From Astropecten irregularis (taxonomy: Eukaryota; Echinodermata; Asteroidea; Paxillosida; Astropectinidae), in assembly GCA_963971285.1 (NCBI GenBank), contig OZ020255.1:11366931-11430930 (forward strand): a DNA stretch of 64,000 bases. Reading direction: 5' to 3'. The notes under the pieces were generated by a model. The model was not told the origin of the DNA. It saw only the letters and a program-made list of their open reading frames with translations, and ran no database searches. The stretch's first letter is position 1. Every line of letters starts with the position of its first letter. Shown piece by piece: positions 25,201 through 40,200 of the stretch. Position numbers and translations under genes: made by a program.

Positions 25201-28200
25201 CGGTTATGCCTCATAAGCAGACACTCTTTTGGCCGTAATGGATATATTATAATCAAAAATGCATGGCAAAACAACAGCATACATAAAAATGCCACGACAA
25301 AATGTATTGCCGCGCAAACACAATATTCTTTGAATGAATAATGTATTTTGAAAAAAAAAATGTCATACGCTTTTAATAAAATGCAAAGAATGAAATGAGA
25401 ATGAACGCCAACTTGCCGCCAACAAAGCAAAGCATTAATGGAAATATAAATCATCATCTACGTGAATATAACACATCAGGCCGATCTTCCATCTCTGAAT
25501 ATACAGCATTGTACATGTTGTATGTGACGATGAGATATGCATGCAAATTACTGTCCCAACACATCTCAGTCGCCACACAACTGCGACAAATTAATTTTAA
25601 TAATGCGTTCAAATTCTGCATCGGCTTTCTCAAGCCCTCTCGGAATGCTGATTTTTTATTTCACTTGCGTAAAAAAATCAAAGGCAAGAATGAAGAGTGA
25701 CAAGAAGATGGTACGATTTGAGAGGGTATGATTTGAGTAAGGGTTTGTCCTTGACCGTTATCTAAAGTTCCCGATGCTAGAAGGTTCTGGGACGTCATTG
25801 TGTTGGAGCTCTACTTGGAACATGGAAATGGCATACATAGGGTACGTTCAGATAGCAATTTAAATTTGCTAAAACCAACATTTTTAACAATTTGTGTCTG
25901 AACACTCAAAAATTGTTTTATATTTAAACCCAAGAAAGATTTGAGGCTTTGCAGGGTGGCAATTAGTATGTGGATCGGTGAATGGTGCATACTTTTGCAC
26001 TTCTGTTTCGTTCACACTTCTCGTAAGGTCTCAAGGTTGCGACTAACCTGCTCTAGTCCTCATTAGGAGACCAGACAGAAATATCATGTAACCTTGAGAA
26101 ACGCTAAAACCCCATTGAAACAGGAGGGGGTTCAGCACTTATCGAGTTTAATGCTAACACGCTGTCTGAATGGAACAACTTTCCGACATCCCGATTAGAT
26201 TGAACAAATTGAGTTGGTGCAATTTAAAGTTTGCTCGTTCCGACACGTTTCACAACACTGTTTACTGAGATACGTTATTCTTTCAATTTCCCGGTAAGAA
26301 AACAATCGGTGGCCTTGAGTCCAATTAAGAAAATCCACCACATGACGTCATCGGTGTCCGGTTGAACCAATCAGAGACATTGTGACTTAACGAGGCATTG
26401 TGTGGTCAACCTAATTGCATGTAGCCTGTGCAATTATGCAATGGCACCACTGAGTACGTATAATTTCTACATTGAATGTCCGTCAATTCGATTCTCAAAT
26501 ACCTAATGCACGTAATTGTAACACTTGCTACATAAACATTTCAAAATTCATTTGTAATGGTCGTGTAACCTTGAGATGCAAGGGTTCAGGAATTGGGGAA
26601 AAAGAGGAGTTTAAAAAGGTACAGTAAAGGATTGGTAACATACCCAAACAGAAATATTCACAGATTTACTTATAACTTTCAGGGTATGAAGATGGTGGTG
26701 GTAGAAACATATTGTTAAAATATCTCCGCCTGAAATTGTGTATTTATCCAGAAATAAGTTTAGAAAAAAAAAAGACAGGAAAATAGCTTTAATCTTGGGG
26801 TGAGATTCAAAACCATTCTTTATTTTTAGAAGAAAAATTGAGTCAGGTTTTCACTATTTTCTCGTGACTCAGATGTCCGATTGAGCTCAAATGTTCACAG
26901 GTTTTATTATTTCATCTACATGCTGAATCAAACAAAGTATGAGTGCTCAGTATTCTGTGACCTTTACCAATTATGCATTCTACCTTTAAAGGAATCGCAG
27001 TGTACGCAGAAGTACTATATAAGAAAATGACTGAAAATCAAACATATTACACTATAAATATATATTATCCTAAATGGGACCTTAGGGAGACATTCCCATA
27101 GGGTTGTGCACTGAACTTGACTTACCTATTTCTAAACATCCTCCAAACCAATGAACTTGAAATTGACATGTGTTTTTGTTGAGAGCATTCTCTATTTTCT
27201 ATAAAAATTTGGACAATAAAAATGTGTCTATAAAAGGTACCTAAAACATTAGGGAGACACCAAAATGTCTCCTTAATGTCCGGTGTCTCCCTAAGGTCGA
27301 ATTTATAGCAAACCTTGTCTCCCTAAGGTCCGATCCAGGTGAATATACATGGATGTACATGTACGTATTTCAAAACGGCAATAGATATGTCAATCTAACC
27401 TGATTTTGTATGCTCGGATGACAAACTTGAAATTTTATATGAACCTGGCCCTAATGTATGCTTGTCATACATTATCTGCTAAAATGCATGCACAGTGAAT
27501 TATGACAAGACAACTCAGAGCAATATACCCATACACAATGCGCAGGTGACCATTACGTGCTTCTCGGTACAAAAGAAAAAATTGTTTCTCATCTCACAAG
27601 GTAACCATTTTTTCAGGCTTTCCTAAAACTCCAAGCATTTTATATATTCCGGGTCATTTGTGGCTGATGAGCAGTTTGCAATAGTTTATTACTACTTGGA
27701 AATATATATTTTTTTAAATGATCAGGAACATTTCTTTCTTTAACTGAGGATTACGTATTTGATTCAGACCTTTGAACACCTTTTTCCTAGGAAGAATATT
27801 ATTTATCAAACATGGTGATCTATTGTGCCTTCAGTGTGCGTAGACTTAAAGCTTAAATGCTCTTTGGGCTATTTCATTTCCAGAGGGGTTGCGTCGAACA
27901 AGAGGGGGCATGTACAATCGTACATATACCGATCAGAAGAGAAATTTCATTTGTTTGTTTGTTTGTTTGTTTGTTTGGTTTAACTGGTAAACCTTTAAAA
28001 AAAAATAAACAATTGAATTTATTGATTATTAATTAAGTATTTCTGAATCCAACAAGGAGGAGGGAATTAAAAAAACCAAAAACAAACCATAATACGTGCA
28101 GTAACTTCATGAAATGAACCCTTCCGGCCTGGCAATCAAACTGCACGCATTGACCAATTGGAGGGCGTCTTTTAATCAGGTGACCACGAAAGCCTCGGTC

Positions 28201-31200
28201 AAACTCGGTCACATGCGGTATGTAAAACATACACGTGGGCGGGGCTTAAGAGCAAACCATTGTTTCACCAGTAATAAACTACAGTACAGTACAGTACAGT
28301 ACATGTATAGTACACGTGCATAATGATCTGCAAGACTGATAAGGCAATGGCCTAATACAAGGACCAATTAAATTATTCACGTGAAAAGGTCAGGTCTCAT
28401 CGCTGCCGAATCAGTGCAAAATTGGGTAAAAATCAGATCAATACAATGATGGGAATGCAGGCATCGAAACAAACAAAAAAGAAAGAAGGAACAAATTTAA
28501 TTAATTTCCAAATTTGATTAATAAGGGGACTCATATCCCCATGTAGAACCACTGTAGCCGTGAACTGGAAAAAGGAAAAAGTTAAAAAATGCATTGCAGA
28601 AGTATATTTGTTTTATACATGTCCACATTAATTTACGTCACAACTTGGGAATTCTTTTAAACTTGTTAATAAGATTCTCTCCTCTATTAAAGGTAATATC
28701 AGACTTTGGTTTGTATCAAAGAAATACAGATTCATGGGCAAAAATATAAAGACAGATACATTAACAATCATCTGTGAAAATTTCAGTCCCATACGGGGCC
28801 CACTTTTTGTGAAAAACAGCCACAGTATTTCTGAAGTCTTTTCTCTTTTAAATTCGATCTCTTCAAAGATTTTCGGTCGATGTTTTACTAATTTCTGGAT
28901 TATAGATACACCATTTCAGGCAGAAACAATTTAATGGTATGTTTCTACCACCACCATCTTCATACCCTGTAATTTATACGTAAATCTGTCAACATTTCTG
29001 TTTTGGTTTCTTACCAAAGTATCTTTAAAGGCATTGCATACGTTTGGTAATGACTCTGAAAATTTATGGCAATAAAAACTTACTTGGTGAGAAGTACAGC
29101 TGCTTTGGATAGTATAATGCATATTGAGAAACGTTCAATTCGAAGTACCGCGGTTATGGAAAAATATGTCACTTTTTATCTCCAAAAATTATGAATCTGA
29201 GAAGCGTTATGGCCGTAACGCTTCTCAGCTATTGACTAACTGTTATCTGGCGTGAAATAACCGCTCTAGTTTGTCGCCAAAATCTCACAAACGCTACCAC
29301 CTTTTGAATTGAAACTTTCACAGGTTAGTTTTATGGTATATATATACAATTATATTGGTTTTAAACAAACAATAGGCTCAAATTACCAAACGTATGCAAT
29401 CCCTTTAAGAAAGAAATGTTCCATTAATCAAGTCCTTCATTTTGCATTGTTATTTATGTTGTTTTCTTGGCTTTCAGAGGGTTTGGGGGTAAATGCGACA
29501 GATTCCCCACAACACACATAAAGAATAAGACTGACTTTAAGTACCTACATGTATCGATACTTTTTTGTTTGTTGGGGGTTATTCTTAGACTCTTGTCTTT
29601 TTTTTTAAGTTTCTATTTTACTTATGTATCAGAAAAACATGCATCTACATTTACATGTAGTTGGTTTATAATTATAATTGGGGTATTAGGGAGACACGTT
29701 AGTGTCTAAAAGTGGACATTAGGGAGACATTAGGACGTAGGGAGACTTTTTGATGTCTCCCCAAGGCACCATCTACCTTTTAAAGACAAATTTTTGTGTT
29801 CATATTCTAATAGAAGACAGAGAATGCTCTCAATATGAACATATGTCAATTTCAAATTCATTGGTTTGGAGGATGTTAAGAAATAGGTAAGTAAAGTTTG
29901 TGCACGACCCTATGGGGAAGTCTCCCTAAAGTCCCACCCTCGGTAATTTATATTTCTGCCACTATTATCTGGCGTCATTATCAACATTAAGGTTTCCATC
30001 CTGACAAAAAAATGGAAACCTTTTAATTGGCAAGAAAACATCCAGGGATGAGATTGACCAATGATAAAAATATCTGAAAACAGCTGACAGGGAGCATAAC
30101 AAATCTGAACCCTGTAAAATCTCCTATACTTTTGTACACAGACAGTGGGGGAATCTGAAATCCCAAACAAAGACAATCTGAAATCAGATAAAAATCTGAG
30201 AAATCTCATCCCAAACATCAGATGTCCGTGTTGTTTTGATTGGTTCAGCAACTTGTTCATGAGTAATTTAACCCCTTGAAGGTATAATGCATGATTGGTA
30301 ATAGTCACAGAACAGCACTCACACTTTGTCTGATCCAGCAGGTACATGAAATAATAAACCTGTGAAAATTTGAGCTCAATCGGACATCTGAGTCCCAAGA
30401 AAATAGCACAAAATAGCTTGTTTTTCTTTTTAAACATAAATCATGTTTTGAGATGTAAATTACATGCAGGGGCCTACATGTATTGGTTTTACATTTTTCT
30501 AAACAAATAAAGTATTTCAGGCAGACATATATTATCAAGGGGTTTCTATCATGTCAATCATTATACTGTGTATTAAGTTATAAGTTAATCTGTGAACATT
30601 TCTGTTTTGGTTTGTTACCAATCCTTTTCTGCACCTTTAATACTGATGTACGACTAAATTTGGCTGGGTGAGGTAAAAACAAATTGATGATTTTCAAGTC
30701 AGTGACACTGCAAGCTCATTTGTGACTCAGGTAGTGCATCATTAGGGAAATGAAACATAAATTATAAATCTGTAAGATTTTTGCAATAACCGGTAATTAA
30801 AATAAGTATCTGCATACTACGTGCATTTTCCAAAATGGATTTGACTCTCTGTCACGACATCTTTTTAAAGGTAGTATCATACTTTGGTAAGAAACCAAAA
30901 CAGAAATGTTCACAGATTTACCTAAAACTTACATGGTATAAAGATGGTGGTGGTCGAAACATAGTGTTAAAAATGTTTCTGCCTGAAATGCTGTATTTAT
31001 CGAGAAAAGAGTTAAACAACCACCAAAAATCTTTTTGACCTTTTAAAAGATCCAAAATAAAAGAGAAAAAGACTTAAAAAATACTGTGGCTGTTTTTCAC
31101 TGTTTCCTCAAAAAGTGGGCAACGTATGGGACTGAAATTTTCACAGATGACTGTTACTGTATCTGTCTTGATATTTTTGCCCATGGATCTGTATTTCTTT

Positions 31201-34200
31201 GATAAAAACCAAAGTATGATACTACCTTTAACAAAAACAAATTAAAAATTGACATATAAAAGTACAAGAAGTGGAACGTGACTTTGTTTCCTCATTAATC
31301 TTTTGCTCCAAATGTACATGGCCCTTTGACAAAAAAAAATACTTCTTCTATAACGACCAAACAAGGTCGTGATTATTCAAATAAAATCCAATTAATTTAA
31401 CATTGAAGGCTTTACCTAGTAGCGACACAAATATCCCTGTACGTAGCACACATCACGTTGCTTTTGGGTGTTTTTTTTTTAAGGTCTTCCGAGTATGACA
31501 AAAATACGCCCTAAAAATTATCACAATATCATTTTGAACAAGAAGAATATTATGATCAAAAGCAAATACTCAAACGTAATGGAAAACAAACTTTTAGGAT
31601 ATTTACAATATTTCATGCTTTTTTTTTTTAAAGAAATTTATATTTTTCCATTTTCTTTTAATGCTGGCATTCAAAATAATGCGCACTATTGCCCACTATT
31701 GTGAATCGCCCGTATTAAAATCAGTTTATAAATTTGTCATCTATTTTTGCAGAAAATAGGCTATTTAGTGTTTATGTGCAGTGAAGTCAGAATAATATGC
31801 AAAAGATCTTTAAGGCAGTTTGACAAACCGAGCAAATCAAACTGGTAGCCATTTTTAATACCCTTATATCAATTGTTTTCTGAATCAATGTTTGCAATGG
31901 TGATTATGGAAGTGAAGTGGTGAAAACAAAAACAGCCAATTCAAGCTCTTGGTACAAAAGGCACAATTTTTAAAAATAAATGTATGATTTGTATAACTGT
32001 GGTGCATTTACAAAGCAAAATACTTTTGACAAATGACGAAGACCTTTTTAAATCCCAAAGTCAGTCTCTAGTCTTATTGAGTCTACTATAAATACTATTT
32101 GATAAATACCTCTCAACAAAGACCAACTAACAAACAAACGAGTATAAAACAAAACTAAAAAAAAAATAAATAAATAAATCTTCAACATCCGTTGCTCTGG
32201 GGCAGTTAAGAGTGAGTACAATGACGTAAATCTCCATGTCTCTTATGGTTGAGCGTGGTGGGGGGGGGGGGGGGGGGGGGGGTTTGAGACGTGAGAGTTG
32301 CCCACGGCAAATGCAGCCATTACATGAGGGAATCATATGGCTGCTTTTAATACCCAGATGCACACACGCACTGACAACTGTTGGGCGGACTTGGGCCATA
32401 CCAAGAATGGCAATTTTTCAAGATGCGTTGCCAATGGCAATACGGGAGATTTGTACCTTTTAGCTTAACCATGGATTTCCTGTGAAAGTTACTTAATACA
32501 AAAAAAACAGTATCCGATAACTGCAATTTGAGAACAACATTTTTAAGTCAAACTCTGTCAACAGAAACTGAAAAATCACATATTCAAGTGGTGTTTTTTT
32601 TTTGTCGTTTGTATTACCTTTTTTCATCACTGTAAATAGCATCTTATTCAATTATTCAATTAGATGAATTTTTTATTCTTCAAACACTTCTCACAGAAGT
32701 ACTTCGGACTCCAAAATGTCTACAAAACATCACTAATTTGTCATTTTTCACTCAAAGTTTGGTTATAATTAGTTCTTTCCTTATCTTGTTTTTGATTTTA
32801 TCTCTCTAGAAGTAGCAATCAATTTGTTCTTCAAATTTAGTTTTCGCCGTCATTATTTTTCATATGATGTTTTCAATTCGTTTTTAATACATATTTATTT
32901 TCTTTTTGATGCATTTTAGATGTGTCTAACAGGATTTTATATGATGTTTTCTATTCTTTTTACTTTTCTATTTTCTTTTTGATTTATTTTAGATGTATCT
33001 AACAAGATTTTCTCTAATGAAATTTTCTCTATTTGGGCACAAGTTGTTTTGATTTCTTTTGATTTCTCTCAAAGAGGTTTTTCTTTTCTTTGTACTTATG
33101 ATATTCCCATGGCCCTAATAAATAATCTTGTTTTCTTTAGTCAAATAATTCTCACGGATGTGAGTGGCCACAAAAAAATCTGAAAACACCAAGGAAAAAG
33201 CTGCAATTAAAACGTTCCTATACTTGTGTACAGAGCAGGTGTACAAAAAAAAAGCAGTACAAAAAGCTTAAATTCTGAAGTCTCACATCCCTGATTTCTA
33301 ATAATAATCGGAATATGTTGAAAAAAGACGACATAATTTCATGTTTAATTTCTTTTCTTTCCAATATCAAAATAATGACCTTAAATTTATAAAATGTTTG
33401 GAGTTAAGAAGGTCTGACGCATTTTGATCCTAGCAGAATAATATGCATCTTAACATGTTTTTTTTGGTTTTTTTCCAGAGGAATGTTTTATTTACTCACA
33501 AACTTCTCACTTTCATTACACAGTAATTTTATTTTATTATAAAATTACTGTGTAATCAATATCATTACGGGTTTAATTTTTCGCATGCAATTCAGGCTTG
33601 CCTTTTTTTTTTACTTAATGTTATGATTAATGATGTTTTCTATAACTTTGTGTATTATTAATTGTTCTTCTTTTTATATTTTACTGTAATTTCATATAAT
33701 TCTTTATTGTGTAATTATTATTATAATTTATGTTTGAATTGTACAGCGCTGCTGAATATTTATTATAGAAATGGCGCTTTAGAAAAGTAATAAATGTTAA
33801 ATGTTAAATTACAGAAATTACATAAGAGCCATCTCTTCTAGGTGTTTGAGTGTTTTGTAGCGGCATTGAGACTACATGTATTATTCTAAATTCTGAAATA
33901 TGTATTTGTTTTCCATGAAAAATAACATTGATTTAACAAAGTGCTTTAAAGGTGTCCCATTTAACATTAAATTTAGCGATCCAACCGTTCGTTATCTTTA
34001 CATGTTTTTGCATGTTCTTATCCTCTTGTCTTTAGACTTCGATAAAGATCCTGCTAGGATCAAAACGTGTCAGGCCGTACTAACTCTTTTCTTTTCACAT
34101 TTACAGACAGGATTTGGGAAATGCGAAGGGAGAATAAAATCCCTGATTTGTTTTTGGGCAGATCATACTGAAATGCTAATGACCTAGAGCGATATTCAGC

Positions 34201-37200
34201 TTTTTCCCGTGCCCCGTCCACGCTCAACGTCTACACACAAACCACACCAACCTGGGCGTATTGATCCTCCCAAGCAAAGCCCTGGTCAAGAAGATATTGG
34301 ACCACGTTCTTCAGCCGCTTCAGGCCCGCAGGGTCAAGATCGTAGCTCGGCAAGTAGTCCTCAGAACGGCGCATGCAAGTGCCGAACAATTTGTCTGTAC
34401 AAATCAAGAGAGAGAGAGAAAAGAAAAAAAATCTAGGAAATTACGATCGATGCAGTTCATCTATATACAGGAGTTTCATATATAGGCCTATATATACACA
34501 TGTATATATATATCTATATATGCAGTTCTTTTTCATCCCCAGGATGTCGTCCATCAAATTGACATGCCTTTTAAGAAATTTAAACATCTTTACAGCTAAG
34601 TGCCTGTTGTTTTTCTCCCTCCAAAAACTTTCAGCGGACACAAAGCTTTTGACTCCAGAAATATCGATGTCTTTATGCAAACATGCCAACATGTAAGACT
34701 TGCACAAAATGCATGAGCAGAGACTATGTATAACGTCAAACAGGCTCCTTATCAGACCTCAGGCTCAGCAGTTAGGCTCCATTTCTCACAGCTATTATTT
34801 TAAGAAACAAAGATCAAAACAGAGTCTATACTGGCTATGGTTTTCAAAGTACCTGGTAGATACTTTCTTTTCAACTGGAAAGCACAGTTCCAACTTCAAT
34901 CAAAAAGCAAAATCCAATGTTTTCAGCTTTTGATTGAAGAAGACAAAGCCAAAGCCAAAACCAGAGCCTAAGTCAGAGTCTCAGACAAGAACCCAGCCAG
35001 AGCCTCAGCCAAAGCCAAAACCAGAGCCTCTCAGTAAGGGCCTCAGCCAGAGCCTCTCAGCCAGAGCCTCTCAGCCAGAGCCTCTCAGCCAGAGCCTCTC
35101 AGCCAGAGCCTCTCAGCCAGAGCCTGTCAGCCAGAGCCTGTCAGCCAGAGCCTGTCAGCCAGAGCCTCTAGCCAGAGCCTCTCAGCCAGAGCCTCTCAGC
35201 CAGAGCCTCTCAGCCAGAGCCAGAGCCTCAGCCAGAGCCTCAGCTAGAGCCTCTCAGCCAGAGCCTCTCAGCCAGAGCCTCTAGCCAGAGCCTCTCAGCC
35301 AGAGCCTCTCAGCTAGAGCCTCTCAGCCAGAGCCTCTCAGCCAGAGCATCTCAGCCAGAGCCTCTCAGCCAGAGCCAGAGCCTCAGCCAGAGCCTCAGCT
35401 AGAGCCTCTCAGCCAGAGCCACAGCCAGAGCAAGAACAGAAGTAGCCTAAATAGCCACAGTATCATTCAGTTACCAACAAATGTACTGTATGTACACGGC
35501 CATAACATCCATGTACGTCAATGATTTGCAAAGCTCATGTTTCTCTGGAAGTGTCTCACTTTTTGGCTGTTGATGTCCAAGTGGATGAAATGAAATACTA
35601 AGCAATCAAATGAGAGAGCTCTTAAACCCATGCTCAAATCACTAGACACAGTCCAGTGTCTACAGCAACCTAAGGGGAGGATTGTGTGTAGAAACACAAA
35701 CAAGCAAACTTTTTGCGTTCTTTTTTTTTCATACAGGTACAGAGAATCAGGTACAGAGAATTGTTTTGAAGGCTTATATGAAACCGTAGAACTTATGACA
35801 ATCTTGGGAAGCCTGTATAGTGTTCCACAAAGCCTGCAAGCAGGAAAAATGTCGCAATTTGAGTGATGAATTGTTGAACAGTGTTAGGGCGGGCTCTTTA
35901 CATTCACATTTCTGTACACAACCACCTACACCTTTGGTTTGGGGCAATTTAGACTGCCGCCAATTAAATAATTTGGTTCGAAACTGCCAATATTTTCTTT
36001 TATGTAAAAGAACGGTGAAAGTATACACATACGGTATACTTTATGCAGTATGATGAAAAGCTATAGATGTTTATTTGAAACTATTTATAACAATACTAAC
36101 AATGACTGATCAATTTCAGTATATGCCCAATTATTTTTGAAAATTTACATAAATCTAAATAGTATGGGTTTTTTTTAGAAGCATGCACTTTTATACCATG
36201 TTCTTAATCTACAGTTCTTTTAGAATTCAAGTACGATGGGTAAAAGGGGATGGATTCTTTTGTGTCCAAGACATGGTGAGAGTCTTCCATTGGCAGAGTG
36301 GCTTCCACAAATACACCAAGCCAAGGTTCATAGCTGGCAGGGTGACTTGAGTGTGCTTAGGGCAACCTGTTTGGGGGCAGTCTAATCCACCTGCAGATGT
36401 TTAAAAGTTCTGATTGCCACTTTCATAGGGCAATTCCACAGTAACGTAAGTTACCCGTTAAGTGACCTATTCCTTGATCAATCATTCTTAAAACACTCCA
36501 ATTATAAAATGTTTTATTCGAATCAGCAAGTATACCACTGACTTAAATGGTTCCTTGAAATGCATGCAAATACGCCAAAAAGAGATAACTTAGTTACAAA
36601 ATGTCGCTAAACCGTGGAAGTGTCCATAGAGTGGGAAGTAGATGTCTCACAACATAACACCTGGAACCTGTCCATTTTTTTCCCAACACTCTTGATGGCA
36701 CTCTGAAAGTGCACTTGGCCGGGGAAATTCTGCCTGGCGTCGGCGAGCCAACTTGGCGTCCAGTATTAACAGATAACGGATACACAGATGTACTTTCATT
36801 TGCCAAATTGCAAAGTCCACACGGGGTATATCTTCTCCAATCAGACCAGGCATGTCCTCAAATTGCACGGATCCTTTTTGCTGGTAAAATAGTCTGAGCA
36901 CTGGGGCCCTGATCAGTACATTACCAGTGGTTTCCCAAAGGAGACCAGACGGTGTTGTGGCGGTGGAGTGCCGTGGCGGGGACTAAATTGAGTTTCCGCA
37001 GCAAGTGTAACTTTAGAGTGTTTTGAAAGTAAACCCGCAGGATCAGGTAGGGACCGAAAATTAATCCTTACAGCCACCCTTTTGGGATTTTACAAGAAGG
37101 ATACTGCAAGCAAACATGTGGAATTCAGCAGAGCCACTTTGTGTGATCGACATCAAACTCAAGCTGCATTCACTATTAAATACAGAAGCTTGAATTGCCT

Positions 37201-40200
37201 TCCAAGTTTCCACGTTACTGATATAATTTTGGAAACACGGAATGTTTTCATGGTAACATGGAATTCAACGATAGGAAACTTTGAATTCAATGATAAGGTA
37301 CATCTCAGTTATACGGAAAGTTACACGTATCTCAGTAACACAGAATTCAATGAATATAATATAATGCATTCACACTGACTTCCAAGTTTCCTTGATATTC
37401 TATCATTGAAGTCCCTGTTAACATGAACACATTCCATGTTTCTCAGATAAATAATATATCAGTTATGTGGAAACTTGGAAGGCAATTCAAGCTTCCATAC
37501 CTAAACCTCCCACCTAAACATGCTGGCTACTGTACATCATTCAATCTAGCCCCACAATCAAATTTCAGTCTATTATCAGGTTCTTCTAAAGGAACAATAC
37601 ATGATTGGTAAAGGTCACAGAACAGCACTAATCCAGCACGTACCTGACATAATAAACCTGTGAAAATTTGAGCTCAATCGGACACCGAGTCACGAGAAAT
37701 AGCGAAAACCCGACTCAATTTTTTCTTATAAAACATAAGGAATGGTTTTGATTTTACCCAGAGATCAAAACTGGTTTCGTTCTTTGTTTTTAATTCTAAT
37801 TCCTGGATAATAAATACGTCATTTAAGACAGAATAAATATTTTAATGGTATGCTGCCCTTCACCAACGTATATCAGCACTGCAAACTTCATGCTTTAGAG
37901 TGCACCTAAATGATATCATGCACTGGCTCAGGTAGGAATCGAACCCATGACCTCCTGCTTGGGTCGGCAGGTTAATTGGAATCTACTATCGCGGCAGGTA
38001 CTGCAAATAATCCTTGTTATAATTAATGATTTTTCATCAGGTGAGAATTGACTTACCTTCAGCGCACAATTCATCTTCATCGCACACGGGGCTGAAGCGA
38101 CAGCCTAAAGGCAAAGACAAAGAAATCAAATTAAACAGTCAGTAAGGTTAATGAACTATAAAAGATACAATTGTCACAAAACCATAGACTCTTCATATGC
38201 GAGTTTACCAATTTTGCTAAGTACGGAACAGTTCAGCTTAGCAAAGACAGGGTAACAAGCAAATATCCATGCACAATATACAGCTTGTTAGTGGTTCTCA
38301 GACGAATCTTGCTAATCATCAGAAATCATTTGCTTTTTAGCCTGTTTCTTGACTTGTAAGCACTTCCAAATAATAGCTAAGAAACAAAATGATAAATACA
38401 TCATCAAGCTGCAATCGGTTGCAAAGAAGGCAACCACAAAGTTGTAATAAGCAGCTATAGTCAGGAGCCAATTTCATAGAGCTGCTTAAGCACAAAATTT
38501 GCTTTAAAAGCATCATGAAATACTTGTTTTGATCAAACAGGATTACCAACTAAATGTTCATATGTGATGTTTGCTGCTTTTGACTTTTGTTTGCTGAGCA
38601 TAACATTCACAAGGAGTTTTGGCTGGCATACTGATTTTATTTACCTAGGTTTTTGGTGCTTAAGCAAATTTTGGTTCTTAAGCAGCTCTATGAAATTGGC
38701 CCCTGTGTCAGTCTCATCCAGATTTCTATCACTGTCCTTCTAATAACCAAGCCCTGGATGTATGGAAAAATACAGCCGTCTCTGTCCACAAGGTTTCCTA
38801 AAATCATATGGAAATTAATTTATACATTGCAATGTGACAATGTTTACTGTTTGAACTGCGTTCTGTTGCCTTTTCTCTGTCCCAACTGCAATTTTGCCTT
38901 ACAAGTTACAACGCATAAATCACTACAGTCATGAGAAAAACTGTTCATGATAACACAACAATTTCTATACCAACATGTACTTATGTACACAAGTTCCATA
39001 CATATTTTTCAAATTCTGCAAGTTAAACTGAGGATGTGATGACATTTTAATATCCGACCATGCTCACTCTATTATTTCAAAAGATTGACAAATTCACTCC
39101 TTTCTGAGTGAAATTGCATCCCCCACCCAGCACCTTTGCCCCACTGCAGTCATGTCAATGACTTCAGTTCCAGGGATAATTGTTCCCACAACGTTGTTTC
39201 ATAAAGAACAAGTACACATATGATATACATGTACAATTTACTAAACATTATCAAGAAGTAAATAATTACAAATTACACGTTAGCGTCTAAAAGTGGACAT
39301 TAGGGTGACGTCGGGACTTAAGGAAACTTTTTGATGTCTCCCTAAGATACCAGCTACCTTTTAGAGGCATATTTTTCCCATCCATATTTTAATAGAAGGC
39401 AGAGAATGCTTTCAATATGAACATATGTCAATTTCAAGTTCATTGGTTTGGAGGATGTTTACAAATAGGTAAGTAAAGTTTGCGCACGACCCTATGGGAA
39501 AGTCTCCCTAAGGTCCCATCCTCGGTAATGATAATATACACAATTATTTTTGCAGTTTCAAGTGAGGACATGATGACATTTTAGCCGACCCTTCAATCTC
39601 TCAATGTCAAAAGATTGAAAATTCACTCTTTTTCTGACCAAACATTTTTATATTAAGTATAAAAATACATACTCTCAATTTCATAACAGATTGAATTTCC
39701 ATTCATATTTCAGAGTGATTTCCACTTGAAATCCTCTAGTCTTTAGTAAAACTCTCCAGAATTTCTAAAGAGCATACAGCTGTACACCTGTGGCTGCTGT
39801 TCCTCACCAAAGAACAAAGAGCATGCGCCTAAAGGTAGGCCGACAAGTGCATTGCCTCCATTGGATATCAGCTAATGGCACCAAGGAACAATTAGCTTGT
39901 ATTGTACATGTACTAACCCATAATAGGCCTTCTACCCGCATATATCACACAGGAACAATAAAACACAACCATCAATTCATACCTATTTGCTAATTACATA
40001 CTGTACCTGCAAGTATTACAATAGACATTGTAAGCCCATTACTCAAAAGTCATTAAAGATTTATCACGTGATAAAACAAAAGTGGTGTCTAGCTGTGCTA
40101 ATAAAGAGATGGGGTCAATTTCACGGCCCTGCTTAGCACAAAAATTTGCTAAGCATGACATTTCTGTCTATTTAGTAATAAAAACAGAGTTAATTCAACC

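Larger units (their letters stand above)
24476..34251 (-). other. Intron 3 of the PTPRN-like gene
   Basis: 9.8 kb with no exon. Elements N2, the hammerhead-like repeat, B1, H1, A4, H2, B2, A5, a G23 tract and a perfect hairpin. 24900-25950, 27900-28650, 31300-32200 and 32480-33500 show only AT-rich simple sequence. Confidence 0.75.
34395..38056 (-). other. Intron 2 of the PTPRN-like gene
   Basis: Holds E5 with its large satellite, a B element and a tRNA-like piece. 35450-37580 has nothing beyond AT-rich sequence and a few GGAAAC/GAATTCAA reiterations near 37200-37500. Confidence 0.75.

Noticed and set aside
34934-35284. 116-codon Pro-Glu-Ser repeat frame
   Set aside because: It lies wholly within the GAGCCT satellite of an E element; frame length follows from a unit divisible by three.
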